Shown: positions 27,895 to 36,980, counted from the first letter of the stretch. The stretch: 64,000 nt of DNA from Pseudomonas svalbardensis (GCF_030053115.1 NZ_CP125619.1:56001-120000), one strand, 5' to 3'. The notes: generated by a model not told the origin, from the letters alone. A program made the numbers and translations.

Positions 27895-29422
27895 AAGCGG
27901 CTGCGGAGCCGACGCCCGTCGTGGTCCGCAATCGCCCTTCCAACCTGCGCTTCAACCCCCGCGCTTCAATCAACAGTTTTGATCCCTTGGCCGCATTGGC
28001 CCGCCCCCATTCCTCCAGCAATTCCAGACACGAGTGATCGATGTAGCTCAGGTTATTGAGCGGCACATGGACCGTCGCGCCTGCCGGAATGGTCCCCAGC
28101 ACCTGGGTCAGCGCCGGCACTTTGAGAAAGGTCGCTGCACCTATCAATCGCAGTTCCATTTCGCCGTCCTTGGGCAGATCGATCAGGCTGATTTTCAGAC
28201 GCGAAGCCTTCCAGGCCAGTTTGGCCAAGGTCAGGCCGAAGCCGATCAGCACGCCGGTCAGCAGGTCGGTGAAGATGATTGCCAGGGCGGTCGCCGCGTA
28301 GGTGAACATCGGCATCCGGCCATATCGGCCCAGACCGCGGAAGGCCTTGAGGTCGACCAGTTTAAAACCGGTATAAACCAGAACGCCCGCCAGGCTCGCT
28401 ACCGGAATGCTTTGCAGCACGCTGGACAGCAGCAACACGAAAGCCAGCAGCCACAGGCCATGGAAGATCGCCGACAGACGCGTGGTGGCGCCCGCCTGGA
28501 CGTTGGCCGAACTGCGCACGATCACGCCGGTCATTGGTAGCGCGCCAAGCAGACCACAGAGCATGTTGCCGACGCCTTGAGCCGACAATTCCCGGTCGAA
28601 GTCGGAACGCTGGCCGCTGTGCATGCGGTCGACCGCGGCGGCCGAGAGCAGGGTTTCGGCGCTGGCGATAAACGCCACGGCAAATGCGGCAATGAGCAGC
28701 GTCGGGTCAGCCAGATTGAGCAGATCCGCAGGTTTCAACCAGTCGATGGCTTCTGCCAGGTTGGCTGGGACTTCCACTCGTTTGACCTGCAAGGCGAGCA
28801 CCAGGCTGGCGACAGTCGCCAGGCCTACGCCAAGCAGTGCGCCGGGAATGAAGCGCAGGGAATGGGGGCGGAATTTCTCCCACAACCACATCACCGCAAT
28901 CGTCGACAGTCCGAGCAAACCGGCTTGCCAACCCAAGGAGGGCAAGGCCTGCACGACGGCAGCCGGGAAGGCTGCCAGGTTATCCAGCCCGGAAGGCTTG
29001 GGCACGGCGTCGAGCATCACATGCACCTGTGACAACACGATCAGCACGCCAATTCCGGCGAGCATGCCGTACACCACCGCAGGCGCCGTGACCCGAAACC
29101 AGCAGCCCAGCTTTAAACGCCCAGCCACCAGTTGCAGAAAACCGGCCAGCAGCAGGATTGGCCCGAGCATGGCGATACCGTGCTGGCGCACCAGTTCGAA
29201 CACCAGAACCGCCAAACCGGCCGCCGGGCCGCTGACTTGCAGTGGCGAACCGGCAATCCAGCCCACCACCAAGCCACCGATGATCCCGGTGATCAAACCC
29301 TTGGACGGCGGCAGCCCCGAGGCGATAGCGATGCCCATGCACAAGGGCAGGGCGACGAGAAACACAACCACGGACGCCAGCAGCTCCCGTGGCAGAACAG
29401 CTTTAAGTTGAGCAGCACGCAT
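27893..29422 (-). CDS. SulP-family anion/bicarbonate transporter with STAS domain
   Basis: A 509-residue transporter. The N-terminal 400 residues hold 10-14 helices with SulP signatures such as RELLASVVVFLVALPLCMGIAIASG and GLITGIIGGLVVGWIAGSPLQVSGPAAGL. A C-terminal cytoplasmic STAS domain ends with NLSYIDHSCLELLEEWG. SulP proteins carry sulfate, bicarbonate or dicarboxylates. The carbonic anhydrase gene 90 bp upstream on the same strand makes bicarbonate the most likely substrate. The start follows a GGGAGAG site. Confidence 0.88.
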   Translation of the reverse strand: MRAAQLKAVLPRELLASVVVFLVALPLCMGIAIASGLPPSKGLITGIIGGLVVGWIAGSPLQVSGPAAGLAVLVFELVRQHGIAMLGPILLLAGFLQLVAGRLKLGCWFRVTAPAVVYGMLAGIGVLIVLSQVHVMLDAVPKPSGLDNLAAFPAAVVQALPSLGWQAGLLGLSTIAVMWLWEKFRPHSLRFIPGALLGVGLATVASLVLALQVKRVEVPANLAEAIDWLKPADLLNLADPTLLIAAFAVAFIASAETLLSAAAVDRMHSGQRSDFDRELSAQGVGNMLCGLLGALPMTGVIVRSSANVQAGATTRLSAIFHGLWLLAFVLLLSSVLQSIPVASLAGVLVYTGFKLVDLKAFRGLGRYGRMPMFTYAATALAIIFTDLLTGVLIGFGLTLAKLAWKASRLKISLIDLPKDGEMELRLIGAATFLKVPALTQVLGTIPAGATVHVPLNNLSYIDHSCLELLEEWGRANAAKGSKLLIEARGLKRRLEGRLRTTTGVGSAAA

Positions 29423-29512
29423 GGTGACTCTCCCGAAGTTTTCTTCAGGCGTGGCGAAGCCAGGCTGCCTGATCGGCAGCCTTGGCTAAACCACACAGGG
29501 ATTTAGGAGGAT

Positions 29513-30244
29513 TTAGAAGCGCGCTTTGGGCGTCGCCACCGGAATCGGATGGCTGCCATCGAGCGGCAGGAAACAACCCTTGTCCGCGTCGTAAGCTCTG
29601 ATTTCGCTGGTTTCGATGTTGTAGATCCAACCATGGATAAACAGCTGACCATTGGCCATGCGCGAGGCTACCGACGGGTGCGTGCGCAAATGTTGCAGCT
29701 GAGCGATCACATTCTCCTCGGTGAGGACGTGCATGCTTTCGTTTTCGTCAGCGCAATGGCAGTTTTCCTGGACCATGGTTTTTGCCACTTCGGCATGACG
29801 CAACCAGGCTTTGACCGTCGGCATTTTTTCCAGGCTTTGTGGGTTGAGCACTGCGCGCATCGCGCCACAGTCAGAGTGCCCGCAGATGATGATGTGTTGC
29901 ACGCCGAGGGCCAGAACGGCGTATTCGATTGCCGTGGAAACACCGCCGTTCATTTGCCCATATGGCGGCACAACGTTGCCGACGTTACGGGTCACGAACA
30001 GGTCGCCAGGGGAGCTTTGGGTGATCAGCTCAGGAACGATGCGCGAATCGGCGCAGGCGATGAACATCGCTCTGGGGCTCTGGGCCGTGGCGAGTTTTTT
30101 GAAGAGTTCTTCCTGCTGTGGAAAAACCTCGTGATGAAAATGCAAAAAGCCGTCAACGATATGCTGCAGCGCTGCATCGGCGGTTTCCGCCTCCGGTTGG
30201 GCTGAAGCCGACGCAGCCAACGGCTGTTTATCCTTGTCACTCAT
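29513..30244 (-). CDS. Beta-class carbonic anhydrase
   Basis: Interconverts CO2 and bicarbonate. The 243-residue cytoplasmic zinc enzyme shows the full ligand set: C64-A-D66-S-R68 (CADSR) and H123-S-D-C126 (GHSDCGAM), with the Asp-Arg dyad in place. The first 25 residues are a low-complexity extension. Its pairing with SulP suggests a unit that couples bicarbonate movement and CO2 hydration. In P. aeruginosa the equivalent is psCA1/PA0102 (from memory). Confidence 0.95.
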   Translation of the reverse strand: MSDKDKQPLAASASAQPEAETADAALQHIVDGFLHFHHEVFPQQEELFKKLATAQSPRAMFIACADSRIVPELITQSSPGDLFVTRNVGNVVPPYGQMNGGVSTAIEYAVLALGVQHIIICGHSDCGAMRAVLNPQSLEKMPTVKAWLRHAEVAKTMVQENCHCADENESMHVLTEENVIAQLQHLRTHPSVASRMANGQLFIHGWIYNIETSEIRAYDADKGCFLPLDGSHPIPVATPKARF

Positions 30245-30487
30245 GATTCATCCTCTTTGGCGGAGTCAGGGAATTTTCCCGTTTTGTCCGGTGTAAAGCC
30301 AGTGGCTGTTTAAAAAACATCCAGGCCGAGAATATCGACCCGTCAGTCACTCGATGAACAAGGTAGCGGTCGAAACTTAACTCAAACTGAATAAAACGCT
30401 CTAGAACGTGTGTTCCAGGTCACAAAAAACGTGACCGGTGTAGTGGCAAAGTGCATTTCACACTACTCAATCATAGGCCAAATGTCC

Positions 30488-31546
30488 TCAAATCAACGAC
30501 ATCTGGCGACCCGGCGGACAGAAGGCTTCGCAGTCCAGATTGAAACCTTCCCGACGATTGAGCCCCAGACGTTTGATGGTTTTGGCAAAGCGTTGCGCCA
30601 GCAGATCGGCAAACGGCCCTTCGCCACGCATCCTGGCACCGAAGCGACTGTCGTAGAGCTCGCCACCACGGCTCTGACGAATCAGGCTCAACACATGAGC
30701 GGCACGCTGAGGATAGTGGGCTGCCAGCCATTCTTCGAACAGCGGCGCAACTTCCAGCGGCAGGCGCAGCATCATATAGGCCGCACTTTGCGCCCCTGCG
30801 GCATGAGCCTCGGTGAGCAGGCTTTCGAGTTCGCTGTCGTTGATCATCGGAATCATCGGCGAGCACAGAACACCAACCGGAATTCCCGCTTCACGCATCA
30901 CGCGGATCGCCCGCAACCGAGCCTTGGGTGCAGCGGCGCGCGGTTCGAGGATGCGTTTGAGCTCATCGTCCAGGGTGGTGAGGCTGATCATCACCGCCAC
31001 CAGCCTTTGCTCGGCGAGTTCGACCAGCAGGTCCAGATCCCGAAGAATCAGCGAGCCCTTGGTTATGATGGTCACGGGATGGCGATAGCGAAGCAGCACT
31101 TCGAGGGTTTTGCGGGTGATTTTGTGTTCGCGTTCGATCGGTTGATAAGGGTCCGTATTGGAGCCCAGATTGATCGGCGCGCATTGATAGCCGCGCTTGG
31201 ACAGTTGTTCTTCCAGCACATCGGCGGCGTTGGTCTTGGCGATCAGTTTGGTTTCGAAATCCAGCCCTGGCGACATGTCCCAATAAGCGTGGCTGGGCCG
31301 CGCGTAGCAATAGATGCAACCGTGCTCGCAGCCGCGATAGGGATTGATCGAACGATCGAAGGGCAAGTCCGGCGAGTTGTTGCGAGTGATGATGGTTTTC
31401 GCCGTTTCGATGCGCACCTCGGTGCCTTGGGTAATCGGCGCTTCCTGATACCAGCCGTCATCCTCGGCCACCGAGCGATTCGGCGCGAAGCGGTTGTGCG
31501 GGTTGGTGGCGGTGCCGCGGCCGCGAGGTGGCAGGGGAGTAGGCAT
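30488..31546 (-). CDS. PA0069-family radical SAM protein (SplB-like), SOS-linked
   Basis: A 352-residue radical SAM enzyme. The iron-sulfur motif is C73-EHG-C77-IY-C80 within INPYRGCEHGCIYCYARP, and downstream PINLGSNTDPYQPIE and TIITKGSLILRDLD belong to the SplB-like/Rv2578c group. The reaction is not established. ATG 31546 is preferred over a TTG two codons upstream because AAAGGA lies 8 bp before it. A LexA-box palindrome sits 17 bp upstream, so it is expected to be induced by DNA damage; the P. aeruginosa orthologue was, as I recall, found in the LexA regulon. Confidence 0.88.
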   Translation of the reverse strand: MPTPLPPRGRGTATNPHNRFAPNRSVAEDDGWYQEAPITQGTEVRIETAKTIITRNNSPDLPFDRSINPYRGCEHGCIYCYARPSHAYWDMSPGLDFETKLIAKTNAADVLEEQLSKRGYQCAPINLGSNTDPYQPIEREHKITRKTLEVLLRYRHPVTIITKGSLILRDLDLLVELAEQRLVAVMISLTTLDDELKRILEPRAAAPKARLRAIRVMREAGIPVGVLCSPMIPMINDSELESLLTEAHAAGAQSAAYMMLRLPLEVAPLFEEWLAAHYPQRAAHVLSLIRQSRGGELYDSRFGARMRGEGPFADLLAQRFAKTIKRLGLNRREGFNLDCEAFCPPGRQMSLI

Positions 31547-31562
31547 CGACAAGGTCCTTTAG

Positions 31563-31578
31563 CTGTATGTTCGTACAG
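31563..31578. promoter_or_regulatory. LexA (SOS) box
   Basis: CTGTATGTTCGTACAG matches CTGT-N8-ACAG exactly. It lies 17-32 bp upstream of the radical SAM gene start on the minus strand, where LexA would block RNA polymerase. Confidence 0.85.
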
Positions 31579-31707
31579 TACAGGGGCTCGGCGGAATCGG
31601 CCAGTGCCGTTCGGCGCTCGATCATTCGAAAAACAACTTCGCTCTTTGTGTTTTACGGTCAGGTTAAATATTCGTCATTACGAGATACATATAACGAGTA
31701 GCGTGTT

Positions 31708-31738
31708 TGTGAGGGATATTAGTAATATCCGTCTCACA
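31708..31738. repeat. AT-rich interrupted palindrome upstream of the EF-hand-like gene
   Basis: TGTGAG-GGATATTA-GTAATATCC-GT-CTCACA: the outer arms TGTGAG/CTCACA and the inner GGATATTA/TAATATCC are both symmetrical, with a 2-base offset on the right. It lies 39-69 bp before the start at 31777. It could be an operator or a 5' leader hairpin. Confidence 0.6.
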
Positions 31739-31776
31739 CGAAGTTGTCGTGTTTAACTATTAAATGGAATTAATTA

Positions 31777-32082
31777 ATGTCGAATTACAATCGTCGTGGT
31801 ATTTTTCTGCAACTGATGCGGGCGTCTATTGTTAGTCCAAAAGAAGTTCGGGTTTCCATGCAGTTTGCACTAAAGGAAGAGGGTTACGATCCGGAAAACC
31901 GTGCGGTCACTTACGCTCTGCTGGACTCGAGCACTCGCGAGGCCGTATCGAACGACGGCGGCATGACTTTCACCATGGGGGCCGCCCATGCTGATGTGGA
32001 CGGTGATGGTGACATCGACGCACAAGACAAGGCCGTTCTGCTGGCCTTGGCGAGTGCCTATTCGAAGATCGTCAATCCGTAA
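31777..32082 (+). CDS. Small EF-hand/dockerin-like calcium-binding protein, unknown function
   Basis: A 101-residue protein without signal peptide or membrane helix. Residues 73-84 (DVDGDGDIDAQD) form a perfect EF-hand/dockerin calcium loop, with Asp at positions 1, 3, 5, 7, 9 and 12 and Ile at position 8. A short helix KAVLLALASAYSKIV follows, as in one dockerin I repeat. The N-terminal part (residues 1-65) is not recognised. A GGAA site precedes ATG. The gene and especially its upstream DNA are AT-richer than their surroundings, and no cohesin or partner gene is nearby. It may be an acquired orphan. Confidence 0.7.
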   Translation: MSNYNRRGIFLQLMRASIVSPKEVRVSMQFALKEEGYDPENRAVTYALLDSSTREAVSNDGGMTFTMGAAHADVDGDGDIDAQDKAVLLALASAYSKIVNP

Positions 32083-32143
32083 TCGCGATTGAGCGCAGCC
32101 AGTAGGTAAGTATTGAGTGCGCGGTAGGTTGTAACTGACACTT

Positions 32144-32176
32144 AAAAAGCGGTACGGAGTTTCCGGACCGCTTTTT
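32144..32176. terminator. Bidirectional terminator between the EF-hand-like gene and the dehydrogenase operon
   Basis: AAAAAGCGGT/ACCGCTTTTT is a perfect 10-bp stem, extended inside by CGGA/TCCG, with T run on either strand. It sits between two convergent genes. Confidence 0.88.
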
Positions 32177-32185
32177 CATGTTGCT

Positions 32186-33493
32186 TTAATGAGTCGTCGC
32201 TTGGCCAATGTCATCATTCGCAGTCGTTTTCATATCGTCTTCCCTTAACGCCATTACATCACTGGCTTTAACAGTGGCACCTTTATTTCCCCAACTAGTG
32301 GCAATGAAACTCACCACATCCGCCACTTCCTGATCCGACAAGCGCCAGGCGAATCCCGGCATGGTAAAGGTCGAAGGCGCCGTGTGAGTCGCGGGCAGCG
32401 TACCGCCCTTGAGCACGATGTGAATCAGCGACGTCGGATCCTGCGACTGCAACACCGGGTTGCCTGCCAGCGCCGGGAACACTTTGGTGTAGCCATGACC
32501 ATCGGTACGGTGGCAGGCCGCGCAGTTGTCGATGTACACCGAAGCGCCTGGCTTGCTGTCGTCCCCGTTCCACAGCGCTTGTGCGACCTGTCTGTCGTAC
32601 TGGTGCGGCTGATCATTGGGATCATTCGCCGGCAAAGACTTGAGGTAACGGGTAATCGCGGTCAGATCGTTGTCGGTCATGTACTGCATGCTGTGCGTCA
32701 CCACATCACTCATGCCACCAAACACTGCGCTGCGATCACTGCGACCGGTTTTGAGGAACTGCACCAGTTGTTCTTCGCTCCAGCTGCCGAGGCCGTCTTT
32801 GTGATCGCCCCGCAGACTTTTCGCGATCCAGCCTTCAAGCGGCGCACTGCCTGACAGAAATGCGCTGCCTTCGCCTGCATTCAGGGCTTTTTCCTGCATG
32901 GTCAGGGCACGCGGCGTATGGCACGCGCCGCAATGTCCGAGTCCTTCCACCAGATAAGCCCCACGACTGACCACCGCATCTTCGCCGGGTGCTGCTTTGT
33001 AGTCCGCCACAGCCGGGGCAAACATCCAGCGCCAGCCCGCAAGCGGCCAGCGCATGCTCAAAGGCCAGGGAATATCGCTGGCCTTGTTCTCCTGAGCGAC
33101 AGGCGCCACGCCGTGCATGAAGTAGGCGTACAAGGCTTTCATGTCGATTTCGTTGACGCTGGCGTAGGACGGATAGGGCATCGCCGGGTACAAGGTACTA
33201 CCGTTTTTGGCGACACCATGGCGCACGGCTTTGTCGAAGTCTTCGAAGCCGTAGTCGCCCAGGCCGGTTTTATCCGGCGTGATATTGGTGGAGTAGATCG
33301 TCCCGATCGGCGTTTCCATCGGCAGACCACCGGCGAACGGCTTGCCATCCTTGGCGGTGTGGCAGGCCACGCAGTCACCCGCTCGGGCGAGGTACTCGCC
33401 TTGTTTGATCAGGTTTTGATCGATTTCAGCGGCGTTGATCGAGCCACAACCGAGCAGCGCCAGGGTCGCGATAACAAGTGCTTTCATGGTCAT
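32186..33493 (-). CDS. Gluconate 2-dehydrogenase-type cytochrome c subunit (tri-heme)
   Basis: A 435-residue membrane-associated electron-acceptor subunit with a signal peptide (cleavage near INA-AEI). Three heme c sites occur in order: CVACH near residue 41, CGACH near 190 and CAACH near 325. This is the pattern of subunits that pass electrons from FAD dehydrogenases to ubiquinone. It is the last gene of a three-gene operon behind the FAD subunit (6 bp gap). The related alcohol-dehydrogenase cytochrome is an alternative name; the GMC partner and subunit 3 favour a gluconate- or ketogluconate-type enzyme. Confidence 0.88.
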   Translation of the reverse strand: MTMKALVIATLALLGCGSINAAEIDQNLIKQGEYLARAGDCVACHTAKDGKPFAGGLPMETPIGTIYSTNITPDKTGLGDYGFEDFDKAVRHGVAKNGSTLYPAMPYPSYASVNEIDMKALYAYFMHGVAPVAQENKASDIPWPLSMRWPLAGWRWMFAPAVADYKAAPGEDAVVSRGAYLVEGLGHCGACHTPRALTMQEKALNAGEGSAFLSGSAPLEGWIAKSLRGDHKDGLGSWSEEQLVQFLKTGRSDRSAVFGGMSDVVTHSMQYMTDNDLTAITRYLKSLPANDPNDQPHQYDRQVAQALWNGDDSKPGASVYIDNCAACHRTDGHGYTKVFPALAGNPVLQSQDPTSLIHIVLKGGTLPATHTAPSTFTMPGFAWRLSDQEVADVVSFIATSWGNKGATVKASDVMALREDDMKTTANDDIGQATTH

Positions 33494-33499
33494 CGCTCC

Positions 33500-35284
33500 T
33501 TAATCCTGAACCAGCGGGCCGGGGTTTTTCAGGTACTGCTCGCGGATAGCCCGGGCCGACCAGTAGGTCAAAGCTGCCACCAGGCCGGTAGGGTTGTAGC
33601 CCAGACCTTGTGGGAAAGCTGACGCTCCGGGGACGAAAACGTTGTGTACGTCCCAGCTCTGCAAGTAACGGTTCAGGGCGCTGGTTTTCGGATGGGTGCC
33701 CATGATCGCGCCACCGTTGAGGTGGGTGGTCTGGTAAGACGCGGTGTTGAAGTGATCGCCAACCTTCTTGCCCAGTACGGCGATGGCCTTGGGGCTCATC
33801 GCTTCGGCGATCTTGCCCATTTTCTCGACCATGAAGCGGTTCATCTTGATGTCGTTTTCCTGCCAGTCGAAGGTCATCCGCAACAGCGGCAAGCCGTAGG
33901 CATCGCGGTACACCGGGTCCAGATCGAGGTAGTTGCCACGGTAGGATTGATGCGCGCCGTGGGCATCCATCGACACTTGATGGGTGTAGTAATCGGCGGT
34001 GGCACGTTTCCAGGCACTGCCCCAGGCCGGGGTGCCCGGCGGGTTGGATGTGCCTGCGATCGGTCGGCTGCCTGCCTGGTTGACCCACATCGGCGAACCA
34101 CCGACGAAGCCATGGGGTCCGTGATCGAAGTTGTCGGCGTTGAAGTCGTCCACCGCCACGCCGTTACCGCCGGCACCAATAAAGTTATTGGTGTGGGTGT
34201 CTTTATCGAAGTAGGCCTTGATAGTGGCCATGTTCTGGTAGGCGAAGTTTTTGCCGACCACGCCTTCGCCGCTGATCGGGTCGTACGGTTTGCCGATACC
34301 CGAAAGCAACATCAGCCGCACATTGTGGAACTGGAAGGCACCGAGGATCACCAGGTCTGCGGGCTGCTCGATCTCCCGGCCCTGGCCGTCGATGTAGGTC
34401 ACGCCTGTCGCCTTGCTCTTGGTGCTGTCGAGATTGACCCGCAGTACGTGGGAGTTGGGCCGCAGCTCGAAATTGGGCAGCGGTTTGAGCGCCGGCAGAA
34501 TGTTTACGTTCGGCGATGCCTTGGAATACATGTAGCAGACGTAACCACTGCAAAAACCGCAGAAGTTGCACGGGCCCATCTGTGCGCCGTAGGGGTTGGT
34601 GTAGGGGCCTGACGTATTGGCCGAGGGCAGGTTGTAGGGTTTGTAACCCACTGCGGTGGCCGCTTTCTGAAACAGCTGTGCGGAAACAGTGTTCTTCTGC
34701 GATTCCAGCGGGAAATGATTCGAACGATCCGGCGCGTACGGGTTGCCGCCCTTGCCTTCGCCGACCAACTGACCCTTCACCGTCCAGGCTTGACCCGACG
34801 TACCGAAGACCTTCTCGGCGTAATCGAAAAACGGTTCCAGCTCTTCATAGCTGACGCCGAAGTCCTGGATGGTCATGTCCTTGGGGATGAAGCTTTTGCC
34901 GTAGCGTTCTTCGTAGTGGCTGCGCATGCGCAACTCGATCGGGTCGACCCGAAAGTGCACGCCGGACCAGTGCAAACCGGCGCCGCCGACACCATTGCCG
35001 GGCAGGAAGGCGCCCAATTGGCGATTCGGCAGCGCGATGTCATTCACGCTATGGCGAATGGTCACGGTCTCCTTGGAAATGTCCTGGAAGAGTTTTTTAC
35101 GCACGCTGTAGGTGAGTTCGTCGATCACCTGTGGGTAGTTGCCATCGGGGTAAGTGTCCTGCATCGGCCCGCGCTCCAGCGCCAGCACATTCAGGCCGGC
35201 TTCTGTCAGCTCCTTGGCCATTATCGCGCCCGTCCAGCCAAAACCGACGATCACTGCGTCGACCTTCTTCATTACCGTTGCCAT
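33500..35284 (-). CDS. GMC-family FAD dehydrogenase, gluconate 2-dehydrogenase-like large subunit
   Basis: A 594-residue catalytic subunit that oxidises a sugar acid or polyol in the periplasm. It has the N-terminal dinucleotide-binding motif VDAVIVGFGWTGAIMAKEL. A cysteine-rich CNFCGFCSGYVC lies near the middle, and a GMC C-terminal domain ends QTTHLNGGAIMGTHP and VPGASAFPQGLGYNPTGLVAAL. It lacks a signal peptide and is probably carried across by the Tat signal of subunit 3. The start at 35284 is 2 bp after the upstream stop. The exact substrate cannot be read from the sequence. Confidence 0.9.
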   Translation of the reverse strand: MATVMKKVDAVIVGFGWTGAIMAKELTEAGLNVLALERGPMQDTYPDGNYPQVIDELTYSVRKKLFQDISKETVTIRHSVNDIALPNRQLGAFLPGNGVGGAGLHWSGVHFRVDPIELRMRSHYEERYGKSFIPKDMTIQDFGVSYEELEPFFDYAEKVFGTSGQAWTVKGQLVGEGKGGNPYAPDRSNHFPLESQKNTVSAQLFQKAATAVGYKPYNLPSANTSGPYTNPYGAQMGPCNFCGFCSGYVCYMYSKASPNVNILPALKPLPNFELRPNSHVLRVNLDSTKSKATGVTYIDGQGREIEQPADLVILGAFQFHNVRLMLLSGIGKPYDPISGEGVVGKNFAYQNMATIKAYFDKDTHTNNFIGAGGNGVAVDDFNADNFDHGPHGFVGGSPMWVNQAGSRPIAGTSNPPGTPAWGSAWKRATADYYTHQVSMDAHGAHQSYRGNYLDLDPVYRDAYGLPLLRMTFDWQENDIKMNRFMVEKMGKIAEAMSPKAIAVLGKKVGDHFNTASYQTTHLNGGAIMGTHPKTSALNRYLQSWDVHNVFVPGASAFPQGLGYNPTGLVAALTYWSARAIREQYLKNPGPLVQD

Positions 35285-35286
35285 GC

Positions 35287-36027
35287 TTACGCCCTCTCGC
35301 CGCGAATCGAAACTGCCGGGAAGGGGTATTGCTCGTTGCGTTCCACCCAATCCATGAAATCGGCGCGGGCGCCGGGGAAGCCGATCATGGTCCAGCCGAC
35401 CATGCCTTTATTGCCGCCATGAATCGGGTCGCAGAAGAACCCTTCTTTGGTGTTTTGCAGCAACAAATTGAAGAAAATCTTCGCTGGAACACTGTCGAAC
35501 TGAGGTGTTCCGGTCTCGAGTTGCTTGAGCAAATCGTCTCGGGTAGCGCTGTCTTGATCAGCAAATAATTTACCGTTGAACGTTTTCGACCAAGCATCCG
35601 TGGCGGCGATGCCCAGGCGATAAATCTCTTTGGGCACCAGTTTGCTCTGCCAGCCCATTTCCGGAGCGGCGTCTGCGTTGAACGGTCCCTGCATGAACCA
35701 CAGCGCGCCGGCCGCGTAAGGCGTATTCATCTGGCGGTCGATGTATTCGGGCACACCGGCTTCCAGAGCGCCTGGCCCTTGGGCATCGCTCGGAATCAGC
35801 TGGGCGACAGCGGCCTGGATGAACGTCCATTCTTCTGCGGTGAAGTAGCTTGGTTCATAGGTGCTGGTGCTGACCGGCGCTTTGCCGGAACTGGCCGGGG
35901 GGGCTTCGGGCGCGGCCATCAGGACCGTGCTGCCCAGACCGGTGCTGGCAACGGTGACCACCGGGATCAAGGTCAGGGATTTGCGCAAAAACTCACGCCG
36001 CGGGTTGTCTCGATCTTGATCAGACAT
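35287..36027 (-). CDS. Gluconate 2-dehydrogenase subunit 3 family protein with Tat signal
   Basis: A 246-residue small subunit. The N-terminus holds a twin-arginine signal (NPRREFLRKS then LTLIPVVTVASTGLG). The mature part has the family pattern FTAEEWTFIQAAVAQLIPSD, with GVPEYIDRQMNTPYA and KEGFFCDPIHGGNKGMVGWTMIGFPGA. It is thought to guide export and assembly of the FAD subunit. ATG 36027 is supported by GAGGTG upstream. It heads the operon subunit 3 - FAD subunit - cytochrome c. Confidence 0.9.
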   Translation of the reverse strand: MSDQDRDNPRREFLRKSLTLIPVVTVASTGLGSTVLMAAPEAPPASSGKAPVSTSTYEPSYFTAEEWTFIQAAVAQLIPSDAQGPGALEAGVPEYIDRQMNTPYAAGALWFMQGPFNADAAPEMGWQSKLVPKEIYRLGIAATDAWSKTFNGKLFADQDSATRDDLLKQLETGTPQFDSVPAKIFFNLLLQNTKEGFFCDPIHGGNKGMVGWTMIGFPGARADFMDWVERNEQYPFPAVSIRGERA

Positions 36028-36326
36028 AGGGTGGCACCTCATCAGGCATAGCGGTTTTTCAGCCGTCTCGAAGGACGACTTTTCGTTTTGGCCCCGATGC
36101 AGATCGCCAGCAAGCGGGGAGTAATAGGGCGCATCGGTAATATGGAGAAACAAATGGTAGCAGGCTAAGCATAAAGATGAACCGATTCAGCTAAAAAACC
36201 TCGGTTTTGCGACGAAAGCGATCGGCTGATTCACGATTCTTTGACAGAGGGGTCACAGGCCTTTGACCGCTCGGGGTTGAAGCTCGGCGTCATCTTCCCG
36301 ACTCTTCCTGAACGGTCACCTCGAGC
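36028..36326. other. Divergent intergenic region
   Basis: About 300 bp between the dehydrogenase operon and the phosphatase gene. It should hold both promoters. I see no gene and no confident operator. Confidence 0.5.
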
Positions 36327-36971
36327 ATGTCTCTACCGCGTTGTATCCCAGCGATTTGCCTGTCGCTGGCCGCACTTTTAAACCTGACGCTGGCCCTTGC
36401 CGACGACAGTGCGTTGCCCCGACCTGCGGAGTGGGCTCAATCGGTCGGGGTGCAATACAACCTTTTCAAAATGTCCCCGACGCTCTATCGCAGTGCATTG
36501 CCCGACAGAGGCGCTGTGCCGTTACTGGAAAAACTCAAGGTCGGGACGGTTATCACGTTCCTGCCCGAGTCGGATTCAAGCTGGTTATCGACGCCAGAAA
36601 TTGCGCAAATACAGCTGCCCTACCGCACCAACCATGTGGATGACGCGGATGTACTCAACGCCCTTCGTACGATCCAGACTGCCGAAGCCATGGGACCGGT
36701 GCTGATGCACTGCAAACATGGTTCGGACCGCACGGGCCTGATGGCGGCCATGTACCGGGTCGTGTTGCAAGGCTGGAGCAAGGAAGACGCCCTGAACGAA
36801 ATGACCCAGGGCGGCTTTGGTGACAGCACTCATTTCAAGGACGGCATCCGTTACATGATGCAGGCCGATGTCGACAAGCTCCGCACCGCGTTGGCTATTG
36901 GCGACTGCAGTACGAGCCCGTTCGCCAGTTGTTCGATGAAGAGCTGGTTCAAATCGGCCCATGTCGAGTAA
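36327..36971 (+). CDS. Periplasmic dual-specificity/tyrosine phosphatase-family protein
   Basis: A 214-residue protein with a signal peptide (MSLPRCIPAICLSLAALLNLTLALA). Its phosphatase P-loop is H128-C129-KHGSD-R135-TG, the CX5R signature of PTP/DSP enzymes, and a possible general-acid loop VDDADV lies about 25 residues before it. The N-terminal MSPTLYRSALPDRGAVPLLEKLKVGTVI is typical of bacterial DSP domains. The substrate (phosphotyrosine, phosphoinositide or another phosphoester) is unknown. It is convergent with the M3 peptidase gene, 9 bp away. Confidence 0.85.
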   Translation: MSLPRCIPAICLSLAALLNLTLALADDSALPRPAEWAQSVGVQYNLFKMSPTLYRSALPDRGAVPLLEKLKVGTVITFLPESDSSWLSTPEIAQIQLPYRTNHVDDADVLNALRTIQTAEAMGPVLMHCKHGSDRTGLMAAMYRVVLQGWSKEDALNEMTQGGFGDSTHFKDGIRYMMQADVDKLRTALAIGDCSTSPFASCSMKSWFKSAHVE

Positions 36972-36980
36972 ACCGTTACG

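Noticed and set aside
30410..31756. 448-codon plus-strand frame across the radical SAM gene
   Set aside because: It runs antisense to a gene with clear CX3CX2C motifs and spans the LexA box; no domain is visible.
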